Shown here: in pieces, positions 1 through 7,408 of the stretch
Layout of the letters: each line of letters begins with the position of its first letter
How positions within the stretch are numbered: position 1 is the first letter of the stretch
Assembly: GCF_903853455.1 (NCBI RefSeq)
Contig: NZ_CAINTR010000049.1
Span: 1-64,000 of the forward strand
Direction of reading: 5' to 3'
Length of the DNA: 64,000 bases
Origin: an uncultured Magnetospirillum sp.
GTDB lineage: Bacteria > Pseudomonadota > Alphaproteobacteria > Rhodospirillales > Magnetospirillaceae
Program-made: the position numbers and the translations under genes
The notes under the pieces: model-generated
Told to the model about the DNA's origin: nothing
The model's input: the letters and a program-made list of their open reading frames with translations, nothing else
Databases searched by the model: none

Positions 1-120
<120 letters not shown>

Positions 121-171
121 ACGTGGCCCTCGGACATCAGCCGCCATACCCGGACAGTGATGTCATCGCAC

Positions 172-1281
172 TCAAGCCGCCTCGACCCGCTCGGCGGGGA
201 AGGTAATGGTGACGGTGGTCCCGACTCCCATCTCGCTGGCGATGCTCAGTGTCCCTCCATGCAGTTCAACGAGAGCCTTCACTAAAGGAAGACCGAGACC
301 GCTTCCCTGGTGGGAACGAGCCAAGCTTGAATCCACCTGACCAAAAAGGGTGAGAGCCTTGGTGATACCGGCTTCGTCCATACCGATGCCGTTGTCGGAA
401 ATGACGATCCCCATCTGTCCCGCCGGGGTGAGGTGAGTGGAAATTCCGACCGTCCCGTTCCTGGGAGTGAATTTCACGGCGTTGGAGAGAAGGTTGAGAA
501 CGATCTGCTTCAATCGCCGCTCGTCCGCATGGAGAGCGGGAAGGTCGGGCGGAACCTCATCGCACACTGTCACTTGCCCCTTTTCCGCCAGCGACGCGAT
601 CAGTCGAATGGCCGTCTCGACCACCTTCCCGACGCAGACCGGTTCCTCGTGCAGATCAACCTTGCCGGCCGCAATGGCCGACATATCCAGGACGTCGTTG
701 ATAACGGCGAGAAGGTGCCGTCCGGCATCGTGGATGTCGTTGACATATTCCTCAAATTTCGGGGTGGGCGCCTTTCCGAACATCCCGGTCTGCAACGCTT
801 CGGCGAAGCCGATCACCGCGTTCAACGGAGTTCGGACCTCATGGCTCATATTGGCAAGAAACTCTGACTTGGCTCGAACGGCAAATTCCGCCTCGGACTT
901 GGCGGCTTTCGGGGCGGCATTGGCCTTCGCCAGGTCTCGTTGCAGCGTGATCAGCTCGTTGTTGATCTGCGTCAGGTCGCTGATCTCCTGGTCGCCCGGA
1001 AGCGCGACGACGATCAGGCTGTCACCAGCCGCCGCCGCCGAGAAGCGGAACGGCTCCAGTCCCATGGGGGTGATGATGCCCAGCTCCCAGTTGCAGGCGC
1101 TCCCCCGGAGGCGGAGATAGGCGATAAAATCCAATGCCTGGGCGACGCTGTGTCGTTCCACCACGGCGCTGATCAATTGGCCGGGCCGGATCAGTCCGGC
1201 CTGGGCTGAGCCCTCATGAAGGACCTCGACCACAGCCCCGTCCAGGTCACAGCGCAGGATTAGCCCGTTCCCGGCGTTCAT
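172..1281 (-). CDS. Soluble sensor histidine kinase, coupled to a B12-binding sensor
   Basis: Cytoplasmic histidine kinase of 369 residues. Residues 1-100 form a small PAS-like or unassigned sensory domain, followed by a short helical linker (about 105-140). The dimerisation/phosphoacceptor domain has the H-box SHEVRTPLN with His147. The ATPase domain shows an N-box (NLLSNAVKFTP, about 263-273), a G1 box (DNGIGM) and a G2 box (GSGLGLPL). There is no membrane segment and no receiver domain. The ATG at 1281 overlaps the stop of the upstream B12-binding gene (ATGA), so the two are probably co-translated and the B12 protein may feed its signal to this kinase. An in-frame upstream extension to 1365 exists but would lie inside the neighbour. 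No response regulator gene is visible; the next segment is the C run. Confidence 0.85.
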   Translation of the reverse strand: MNAGNGLILRCDLDGAVVEVLHEGSAQAGLIRPGQLISAVVERHSVAQALDFIAYLRLRGSACNWELGIITPMGLEPFRFSAAAAGDSLIVVALPGDQEISDLTQINNELITLQRDLAKANAAPKAAKSEAEFAVRAKSEFLANMSHEVRTPLNAVIGFAEALQTGMFGKAPTPKFEEYVNDIHDAGRHLLAVINDVLDMSAIAAGKVDLHEEPVCVGKVVETAIRLIASLAEKGQVTVCDEVPPDLPALHADERRLKQIVLNLLSNAVKFTPRNGTVGISTHLTPAGQMGIVISDNGIGMDEAGITKALTLFGQVDSSLARSHQGSGLGLPLVKALVELHGGTLSIASEMGVGTTVTITFPAERVEAA

Positions 1282-2324
1282 TGCCGCGCCATCTCGATGG
1301 TTGCGACTGCCGCGACCGCGCCGGCGGCGGATTCCGCCATGCCGTCGGCCCCGATGCGCCGCCACAGGTTTGGGTCGATGTTAAAAGGGTAGCCGCCGAC
1401 CAGGATGATCAGCCCGGTTCCGCAGCCGGCGCGCGCCATGGCGATCAGTTCGGCCGCCGTCTCCAGATGAGCTGCGATGGTGACCGACACCCCCAGCACC
1501 GATGCTTGGCGTGCGCCCAGGCTGGTCACCAGGTCGCGGGACGGAACATTGGCGCCGAGATAGTGGCTGTCCCAACCCGCCATCTCGAAAAAGTCGGCGA
1601 CCATTCTCAGGCCGACCTCATGCAGGTCTCCGCCGACACTGGCGGCGACCATGGTCCGCCCGCGCTTTTCACCGGTGAAGATGAAGGGGGAGAGTTGAGC
1701 CATGACGGTCTGGGTGGCGGCAGTGATGAAATGTTCCTGCGCCACGGTGATGCGGTTGGTCTGCCACAGGCGGCCGACCTCGCGCAGGGCCGGCTGAAAG
1801 ACGTCGAGATAAACCTCGCTGACAGGCAATCCGGCCTCGACGCGATCCAGCACCAAACGGGAGGCGGCGCGTCGGTCGCCCGCCAGCAGGGCGTCGAGAT
1901 AGGCGCGGGTGAGTTCCGCGTGCGGGGCGTCGGCAGGAATGACCGAGGGCGCCTCGACGGGAAACCGACCAAGGTCGGTTATGGCACGGCGTAGCATGGA
2001 CGCCGCCCGTTCAGCCTCCTGATGGGGGATGTGGTGGGACAGTGCCTCGGACAGGGTGGCGAGGCTGCCGGACAGGTCGTCCTGGTCGATGTTGAGGCTG
2101 ACGAACAGCACCTTCAACCACCCCACATAGGCGGAGAACAGCGGATAGCTATCATTGTCCAGGGCTGCGCAGAGATACGTCAGGGTCTGGCGGGTGTCAT
2201 CGACGCACTTGCCGCGCCCGGCAGGGCCGTAGCGCTCGGCCAGCCCCTGCTTTCGGCCATAGAGCAGGCCGACGGCATCCTCGGCGATTTCCGAACGCTG
2301 GGCATTGGTGAGGGGGATGCGCAC
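1278..2324 (-). CDS. Cobalamin-binding sensor protein with CarH-type W-x9-EH motif
   Basis: Protein of 348 residues with a C-terminal methionine-synthase-like cobalamin unit. A helical cap (about 130-215) carries W187 and E197-H198 with exactly nine residues between, the W-x9-EH signature of CarH-type B12 photoreceptors. The Rossmann B12-binding domain follows (about 222-345), with D233, H235 and G238 (DLHEVG) as the DxHxxG motif whose His would be the lower axial ligand. The N-terminal 125 residues are helical and unassigned, and no MerR DNA-binding domain is present. Translation starts at GTG 2324 behind a GAGGGGGG ribosome site. It lies 11 bp downstream of a monooxygenase-like gene and overlaps the kinase start by 4 nt. 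Role (inferred): light- or B12-responsive input module for the kinase. A corrinoid methyltransferase carrier is the alternative. Confidence 0.8.
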   Translation of the reverse strand: MRIPLTNAQRSEIAEDAVGLLYGRKQGLAERYGPAGRGKCVDDTRQTLTYLCAALDNDSYPLFSAYVGWLKVLFVSLNIDQDDLSGSLATLSEALSHHIPHQEAERAASMLRRAITDLGRFPVEAPSVIPADAPHAELTRAYLDALLAGDRRAASRLVLDRVEAGLPVSEVYLDVFQPALREVGRLWQTNRITVAQEHFITAATQTVMAQLSPFIFTGEKRGRTMVAASVGGDLHEVGLRMVADFFEMAGWDSHYLGANVPSRDLVTSLGARQASVLGVSVTIAAHLETAAELIAMARAGCGTGLIILVGGYPFNIDPNLWRRIGADGMAESAAGAVAAVATIEMARQ

Positions 2325-2335
2325 CTGATCCCCCC

Positions 2336-2638
2336 TCAGGAAACGATGTGGTCAAAGACGCTGATCCGCGTCGCGCTCTGGACCAGCTTGATCCCCTCCG
2401 GCAGCCTATCATGGGCGACCTTGAAGGCCGGCGATTCGTACCAGGTATCGAAGGCGGCGCGGTCTCTCCAGTAGGTCAGGACCCAAAATTCCGAAGGGGT
2501 GTCCTGGGGCTGCAACACGTCGAGACGAACGAACCCCTCGGCCTCGTCCACCAGTCGGGGCCGATTGCGAAAGGCCTCGCGAACGGCGCCGATCTTGGCC
2601 GTATCCTTGATCTCGAACCGGCTCATGGCCACCAGCAC
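2336..2638 (-). CDS. Antibiotic-biosynthesis-monooxygenase (ABM/IsdG-like) domain protein
   Basis: Small dimeric alpha/beta-barrel type protein of 100 residues. Trp66 and His76 have the same ten-residue separation as the Trp/His pair of IsdG-type haem-degrading monooxygenases, and the strand FWVLTYWRD is typical of the fold. The usual catalytic Asn near residue 7 is replaced (MSRFEIK), so haem degradation is uncertain. GTG at 2638 is chosen because GGAGGAG lies five bases upstream; an internal ATG at 2626 is the alternative. It is first in a minus-strand unit with the B12-binding sensor and the histidine kinase. If it binds haem or another tetrapyrrole it would fit the B12 neighbour, but that is inference. 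Confidence 0.7.
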   Translation of the reverse strand: MLVAMSRFEIKDTAKIGAVREAFRNRPRLVDEAEGFVRLDVLQPQDTPSEFWVLTYWRDRAAFDTWYESPAFKVAHDRLPEGIKLVQSATRISVFDHIVS

Positions 2639-2992
2639 GGTACTCCTCCACCTATACGGCCCTTAACGAGACGAGAAATTCACCAGCACGTTCCGGGGAA
2701 GCATAATCCAGTCGAGGGACTTCGGGAAGCCAGGCCGGCGGCGGTGATCGCGAACGGCCGCTTCGGGTCATGTGGGTAGCATGCGGTTCCGCGCCAACCC
2801 CACATAGAGTGGGCATCTGTGTTAACCGGACAGGCCCGGAGGAATCGATCATCCCCTTCGCGGACAGAAGGCATCTCTGTGCCTGTGGTTTTCCAACCTT
2901 GACGGTCCGCACACCGTGATCCGTGGCAAGCGGAAAGGCCTCGTTAACGATGACCGTGCTACCTCTGTCGCGCAAGCGGGAGGAGCCAACCC
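2639..2992. other. Intergenic region without a supported gene
   Basis: This 354 bp gap separates the divergent ABM-like gene and diguanylate cyclase gene. Short open frames exist on both strands but none has a convincing start, composition or recognisable motif. It should contain two outward promoters. I see GTTAAC twice (near 2820 and 2943) but no clear operator. Confidence 0.5.
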
Positions 2993-4096
2993 ATGCAAGA
3001 CCTGATCGCCACGGTGATGGATGCGCGGCTGCTCGATCTGCTGACCCGGTGGCGGGCGGCGGGTCCCGAGGCGGTGATCGCCGAGCCGGCGGCGTGCTTC
3101 GCCGACCATGCCGACAACCTTCTGGTCATCGACACCGATGGTCCCGGCAACCGCTATTCCCATTACGGCGCCGCCTTCACCCGCCATTTCGGCGCCGACC
3201 TCACCGGCTGCGTCATCGACGTGCTGCCCACCGACATCCTGCCGGCCGAGCGCCGGGGCATGCTGGAATTCGAATACACCTTCGCCCGCCGGGTCAAGCG
3301 GCCGTTGTGGCGGTCCTATACCGCCCAGTTCGACCAATGCACCGAGACCTGGCAGCGTCTGGTGCTGCCGGTGGGCGACAACCGGCTGGCGGTGGGCGCC
3401 TATCCGGTGACGGCCGGCGCCGCCGAGGACCAGGCCGCCCACCTGCTGCGGCTGGTGATCGATCGGGTGCCGGTGGTGCTGGACCCCAACGGCGGCATTC
3501 AGGATCTGGCGCTGTCGCTGCGCGCCTTCTGCGACACCCAGCAGCATGTGGCGGAGTTGGAGGTGCTGGCCACCCGCGACTCGCTGACCGGCGTTTCCAA
3601 TCTGCGCCACTTCCACCACCTCGCCAATCTGGAGTTGGATCACGCCCGGCGCATGGGCCGCTCGTTCTCGCTGCTGGCGTTGGATATCGACCACTTCAAG
3701 GCGGTCAACGACCGCTGGGGCCACGCCGCCGGCGACGAGGCGCTGAGGGCCTTCGTCGCCGCCTGCCGTGTCGCGCTGCGCGAATACGACATCCTGGGCC
3801 GGATCGGCGGCGAGGAATTCGCCGTGGCCCTGCCCAATACCGGCCTGGACGGCGCCCGCGTCATCGCCGAGCGCCTGCGCCGCCAGGTGGAGGAAATGGT
3901 GGTGCGACCGGCCAAGGGCGACGTGTTCGACCTGACCGTCAGCATCGGCGTGACGGCGTGCGGCGGCCACGATCCGCAACTGGCGGACGGCTTGTCGGTT
4001 CTCGACGTTTCCAGTCTGCTGGAACAGGCCGACGCGGCGCTCTACCGCGCCAAGGCCACCGGCCGCAACCGGGTGGTGGTGGCAGCGGAAGGCTAA
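2993..4096 (+). CDS. Diguanylate cyclase with N-terminal PAS-like domain
   Basis: Makes cyclic di-GMP from two GTP. Protein of 367 residues: a PAS-like sensory region (about 35-140) and a GGDEF domain (about 190-365) with the active-site motif GGEEF at 272-276. An RxxD inhibitory site (R263 to D266) sits five residues before it, so product inhibition is expected. DIDHFKAVND (231-240) carries the metal and substrate residues. No transmembrane segment or EAL domain is seen. The ATG at 2993 follows GGGAGGAG. Its stop overlaps, tail to tail, the stop of the GNAT gene on the other strand. Confidence 0.9.
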   Translation: MQDLIATVMDARLLDLLTRWRAAGPEAVIAEPAACFADHADNLLVIDTDGPGNRYSHYGAAFTRHFGADLTGCVIDVLPTDILPAERRGMLEFEYTFARRVKRPLWRSYTAQFDQCTETWQRLVLPVGDNRLAVGAYPVTAGAAEDQAAHLLRLVIDRVPVVLDPNGGIQDLALSLRAFCDTQQHVAELEVLATRDSLTGVSNLRHFHHLANLELDHARRMGRSFSLLALDIDHFKAVNDRWGHAAGDEALRAFVAACRVALREYDILGRIGGEEFAVALPNTGLDGARVIAERLRRQVEEMVVRPAKGDVFDLTVSIGVTACGGHDPQLADGLSVLDVSSLLEQADAALYRAKATGRNRVVVAAEG

Positions 4097-4590
4097 CCCA
4101 GCGTCAGTTCGAACCGCTGTTCGGTCACCGCCTTGCCCCAGGTGGTGCCGGGCAGTTCCTGGACCAGGGCGAAGCCCCGGCTTTCATACAGCCGCCTTGC
4201 GTCCTGCAACCCGGCGAAGGTCCACAGATGGACCCGCGCGAACCCGGACTCGCGACAAAAGGCCAGCGCCGTGTCCAGCAGCCGGGAACCGAGGCCCTGC
4301 CCCTGGCAGCGCGAATCGAGGATGAACCAGCGCAGATGGGCACCGCCCTCATGCCCGTGGCTGCCGTCGATCACCACCGAACCGACCACCCGGTCCAGCC
4401 CGTCGACGGCGCACCACAACTGGCTGGGATGCTGGTGGCGCTGCTTGATGAACTCGGCCAGTTCCGCCGCCACCTTGGCCTCGAAATAGGGACCGAAGCC
4501 CCAGCGCGAAGCGTAGTAGCGGCCGTGAAGCGCGACAATGTCGCCGATGGCGCCGGGGCGCCATTCGGCGACGATGCTGATCTGGTCCAT
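4093..4590 (-). CDS. GNAT-family N-acetyltransferase
   Basis: Protein of 165 residues with a complete GNAT fold. The acetyl-CoA pyrophosphate loop is the CQGQGLGSRLL stretch (about residues 94-104), preceded by the beta-strand LRWFILD, and the C-terminal YESRGF motif is typical of the family. Substrate unknown. The start ATG at 4590 has GGGACGGGAA upstream. It converges on the diguanylate cyclase with a 4-nt overlap of stop codons (CTAA read on both strands), so the two genes share no room for a separate terminator. A possible small membrane peptide gene lies 60 bp upstream on the same strand. Confidence 0.85.
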   Translation of the reverse strand: MDQISIVAEWRPGAIGDIVALHGRYYASRWGFGPYFEAKVAAELAEFIKQRHQHPSQLWCAVDGLDRVVGSVVIDGSHGHEGGAHLRWFILDSRCQGQGLGSRLLDTALAFCRESGFARVHLWTFAGLQDARRLYESRGFALVQELPGTTWGKAVTEQRFELTLG

Positions 4591-4650
4591 TTCCCGTCCC
4601 GGTCCTCGCCGTTGGCCGTCCGAAATCCTGCCATGGCAAGGTGGGATTGG

Positions 4651-4731
4651 CTAGAGCAGCAGCAGTCCCAGCAGCCAGTAGCTGCCACCGGGAAGCAGAG
4701 ACAGAAACAGGTTCTTGGCAAGCTCGACCAT
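4651..4731 (-). CDS. Candidate 26-residue membrane peptide
   Basis: Short open frame on the minus strand, ATG at 4729-4731 to TAG at 4651-4653. It has a charged N-terminus (MVELAKN) followed by a leucine-rich hydrophobic stretch ending in LLGLLLL. GGGAGGG lies about nine bases upstream of the ATG, a good ribosome site. Length and composition resemble single-pass small membrane proteins. No homologue is recognised, and chance cannot be excluded in a frame this short. Confidence 0.4.
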   Translation of the reverse strand: MVELAKNLFLSLLPGGSYWLLGLLLL

Positions 4732-4845
4732 GGCCGCACCCTCCCGCCGGGGGTTACACCAATACCCATGAGCACAGTAGGGGGATTGTGCGCCACCTCC
4801 CGCTGGTATCACCACTGCGCGTCCGTATTAAGGTGAACCCCCGAT

Positions 4846-5193
4846 TCAGGGCACCTCCTTCGCCACGATGACACCCTTGGCGGTGGCCTCGTGATACTCG
4901 CCGACGAATTCATATTCGCCGGGATCGAGCCGCCCCAGAACCACGCGGGCCTCGGTGCCGGGATGGACGATCTTCTCGCGCCGCAGGCTGGGACTGTCGA
5001 ACTCCTCGGGCTCGGAATCCTCGTTGCGGATCACCAGGACGAGCTTGACCTTGGCCGGAACCTCCAGCCGTTCGGGACTGAAACGGTGATCCTTGATGGT
5101 CAGATGAATCACCGGATCCTCCGCCCATGCAGCCCCACCCAACGTCAGTCCGGCCACCACGGCCAGGATGAAAGCCTCTACGCGCTTGACCAC
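4846..5193 (-). CDS. ftrB: Periplasmic cupredoxin-like protein, FtrB-like iron uptake component
   Basis: Exported cupredoxin-fold protein of about 115 residues. The N-terminus is a signal peptide (VKRVEAFILAVVAG to AWA). The mature part has the strands and motifs seen in FtrB-type partners of P19 proteins: EEFDSPSLRREKIV, then LDPGEYEFVGEYH near the C-terminus. FtrB proteins are proposed ferroxidases that oxidise periplasmic Fe(II) for the Ftr system. GTG 5193 is preferred (GGAG five bases upstream, ideal signal peptide); a TTG at 5211 would add six residues. It is divergent from the P19 gene across a promoter with two Fur-box-like palindromes, which supports an iron role. The exact name is by analogy. 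Confidence 0.7.
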   Translation of the reverse strand: MVKRVEAFILAVVAGLTLGGAAWAEDPVIHLTIKDHRFSPERLEVPAKVKLVLVIRNEDSEPEEFDSPSLRREKIVHPGTEARVVLGRLDPGEYEFVGEYHEATAKGVIVAKEVP

Positions 5194-5206
5194 GGCAACT
5201 CCATTA

Positions 5207-5221
5207 TGCAAGTCATTCTCA
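5207..5221. promoter_or_regulatory. Putative Fur box 1 (cupredoxin side)
   Basis: TGCAAGTCATTCTCA is an imperfect palindrome (TGCNANT-n-ATTNNCA) of the Fur-box type and lies just upstream of the cupredoxin start. On the minus strand it reads TGAGAATGACTTGCA, close to the classical Fur half-site TGAGAAT. Iron-dependent repression is inferred. Confidence 0.5.
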
Positions 5222-5326
5222 ATCGCATACCGAAGACTTAGCCTCTATCCCACACGATGTAAATGGTCATTTTCACGGCCACCGCCGTTGACAGTCCGGC
5301 GGCTAGGCAGTATCCCTTAGATCAAT

Positions 5327-5341
5327 TGCGAATGGTTCGCA
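5327..5341. promoter_or_regulatory. Putative Fur box 2 (P19 side)
   Basis: TGCGAATGGTTCGCA is a perfect inverted repeat (TGCGAA-n3-TTCGCA) located 28 bp upstream of the P19 start codon. With the imperfect copy at 5207-5221 it frames the divergent promoter, as expected for an iron-repressed locus. Confidence 0.6.
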
Positions 5342-5369
5342 TCTAGCCCCCGCCAGAGCGAGGTCCCCC

Positions 5370-5930
5370 ATGACCCTCCGATTCCGTTGCCTCTTCGGCC
5401 TCGCCCTTGCCGCCGGCCTCGCCGCCACCTTGCCGGCCAATGCGGCCGAATACCCCATCGGCACCCCCGAGACCCGCTACGGCATGGAGATCGGCGCGGT
5501 CTACCTGCAACCGATCCGTATGGAGCCCGAGGGCATGATGCCGTCGCCGGACCAGTCCGACATCCATCTGGAGACCGACATCCATGCCGTCCAGGGCAAC
5601 CCCAACGGCTATCCCGAGGGCTTCTGGATCCCCTATCTGCTGGTCACCTACCAACTGACCAAGATCGACACCGGCGAGGTGATCAAGGGTGAATTGATGC
5701 CCATGGTCGCCAGCGACGGCCCCCATTACGGCGACAACGTCAAGCTGAAGGGGCCGGGCAAGTACAAGCTGACCTTCACCTACTACCCGCCCAACGCGCC
5801 GGAAAACCATGCCGGCCAGCATTATGGTCGCCACACCGACCGCCAGACCGGCGTGCGGCCCTGGTTTTCCACCTTCTCGCTCGACTTCGACTTCGTCTTC
5901 GCCGGCACCGGCAAGAAGGGGAGCTACTGA
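5370..5930 (+). CDS. ftrA: P19/Tp34-family periplasmic iron-binding protein, FtrA-like
   Basis: Periplasmic metal-binding protein of 186 residues with signal peptide (to about residue 25, ANA|AEYP). The mature part matches the P19/Tp34 family: RYGMEIGAVYLQPI at the start, the Met-rich segment RMEPEGMMPSPDQSDIHLETDIHA holding the metal ligands, EGFWIPYLLVTYQL, and late His residues (HAGQHYGRHTD). P19 proteins bind Cu/Fe and pass iron to an inner-membrane permease. The ATG at 5370 follows GAGG. The stop overlaps the ATG at 5930 of the porin gene (TGATG), so the two are coupled. No FTR1 permease gene follows. Confidence 0.85.
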   Translation: MTLRFRCLFGLALAAGLAATLPANAAEYPIGTPETRYGMEIGAVYLQPIRMEPEGMMPSPDQSDIHLETDIHAVQGNPNGYPEGFWIPYLLVTYQLTKIDTGEVIKGELMPMVASDGPHYGDNVKLKGPGKYKLTFTYYPPNAPENHAGQHYGRHTDRQTGVRPWFSTFSLDFDFVFAGTGKKGSY

Positions 5931-5957
5931 TGCGCCCGCGCACCCTTTCTTCCCGCC

Positions 5958-7406
5958 TTGGCGGCGGCCATGACCTTGGCCACCGCCCTGCCCGCCGCCG
6001 CCGACACCGATCCCACCACCGCCGAGCTGGTGAGCGAGATCAAGCGCCTGTCGCTGCGCCTGGAGCAATTGGAGCGCGCCAAGGCCGCCGAGGCTCCGGT
6101 GGAGCAGCGCGTCAAGAAGCTTGAAGACGAAAAGACGCTGCTGACCAAGTCGCTGTCCGAACCCACCATCAGCGCCGAGGAACCCGAACTGGCCGCCCGC
6201 CTGAAGGCAGCGGAGACCGATGTCCTCAGCTACAAGAAGGGCAGCAAGATCATCGACGTCCTGGGCGGCATCAAGGTCGGCGCAGGCATGACCGTGGTCG
6301 GGCAAAATCTGGTCGGCCAGCAACTGGACAAGGAAGGTCAGCTCAACTGGCGCGGCGACGTCACCCTGACCATCCCCGGCGGCACCATCGGCAATTCCAA
6401 GGGCACCATCTACACCCATATGCGCATGGGCCAGGGCCGGGGCCTGCAAACGGTGGACAACAGTTACTCCTCGCTCAACGCCACCGCATTCCAGCGCCCC
6501 GGCGCCGACAATTCCGACGCCGCCATCGATCTGGTCCAGGCCTGGTATCAGCTCGACATGCCCATCGGCGGCGACCAGCGCACCGCCAAGAGCCATGTGG
6601 AGATCACCGCCGGCAAGATGGACCCGTTCGGCTTCTTCGACCAGAACGCGGTGGCCAACGACGAGACCCGGTTCTTCATCAACCAGGCTCTGGTCCACAA
6701 CCCGCTGCTGGATGCCGGCGGCGACATGGGCGTCGATTCGCTGGGCTTTTCGCCCGGCGTGCGCATCGCCTATGTCAACGAGCAGGAAAAGCCGCTGACC
6801 TGGCGGCTTCAGGCCGGCATGTTCGAGACCGGCGACGGCGCCGCCTTCCAGAATTCCACCGACTTTCCGTTCCGCATCCTTCAGGGCGAAACCACCCAGC
6901 GCTTCTTCGACGGCCTTGAAGGCAATTACCGCATCTATGGCTGGCAGAACGGCCGCGCCACCAATTTCGATGGAACCCGCGCCGCCCATATGGGCATCGG
7001 CTTCAGCCTGGACCAGAAGGTCCACGACTACACCACCTTGTTCGCCCGCTACGGCTATCAGCTCAAGGGCAATCCCCGCTTCGACCAGAGCCTCAGCTTC
7101 GGCGGCGAGGTCGGCGGCAGCTATTGGAGTCGCGGCGCCGACGGATTGGGGCTGGCCTTCGGCCTGTCCCACACCTCGGAAGCCTTCCGCGACAAGTCCC
7201 GCACCGTGGACGCCAACAACGACGGCACCCCCGATTACGGCTACAAGGCCCTGGCCTTCGAGGAACTGGTGGAACTCTATTACCGCTACCGGGTGATGCC
7301 GCGCTTCGACCTGACCCCCGACTTCCAACTGATCCGCCATCCCGGCGGCGACCCTTCCGGCGCGGTGGTCTACGCCCTGGGGATGAGAGGGCAGCTGACA
7401 TATTGA
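5958..7406 (+). CDS. OprB-like outer-membrane porin, apparent frameshift in signal peptide
   Basis: About 480-residue outer-membrane protein. After the signal peptide comes a coiled coil (about 20-60, EIKRLSLRLEQLERAK and VEQRVKKLEDEKT), then a beta-barrel rich in aromatic strands. The C-terminal LTPDFQLIRHPGGDPS and terminal Tyr resemble carbohydrate-selective porins (OprB). The expected start is ATG 5930, overlapping the P19 stop, but that frame runs out of register after five codons. Removing one T from the run at 5946-5948 yields a normal signal peptide beginning MRPRTLLPALAAA. As written, only TTG 5958 or ATG 5970 open this frame and both lack the positively charged N-terminus. Sequencing error or a real frameshift is possible. 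It sits between the P19 and polyferredoxin genes, suggesting uptake of an iron-related solute. Confidence 0.7.
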   Translation: MAAAMTLATALPAAADTDPTTAELVSEIKRLSLRLEQLERAKAAEAPVEQRVKKLEDEKTLLTKSLSEPTISAEEPELAARLKAAETDVLSYKKGSKIIDVLGGIKVGAGMTVVGQNLVGQQLDKEGQLNWRGDVTLTIPGGTIGNSKGTIYTHMRMGQGRGLQTVDNSYSSLNATAFQRPGADNSDAAIDLVQAWYQLDMPIGGDQRTAKSHVEITAGKMDPFGFFDQNAVANDETRFFINQALVHNPLLDAGGDMGVDSLGFSPGVRIAYVNEQEKPLTWRLQAGMFETGDGAAFQNSTDFPFRILQGETTQRFFDGLEGNYRIYGWQNGRATNFDGTRAAHMGIGFSLDQKVHDYTTLFARYGYQLKGNPRFDQSLSFGGEVGGSYWSRGADGLGLAFGLSHTSEAFRDKSRTVDANNDGTPDYGYKALAFEELVELYYRYRVMPRFDLTPDFQLIRHPGGDPSGAVVYALGMRGQLTY

Positions 7407-7408
7407 CG

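Noticed and set aside
2652-2975. Minus-strand open frame in the gap before the diguanylate cyclase
   Set aside because: No ribosome site, no recognisable domain, and composition unlike proteins in the window.
5343-7340. Long minus-strand open frame opposite the P19 and porin genes
   Set aside because: Antisense frame typical of high-GC DNA; Gly/Val/Ala-rich with no motif, while the plus strand encodes clear families.
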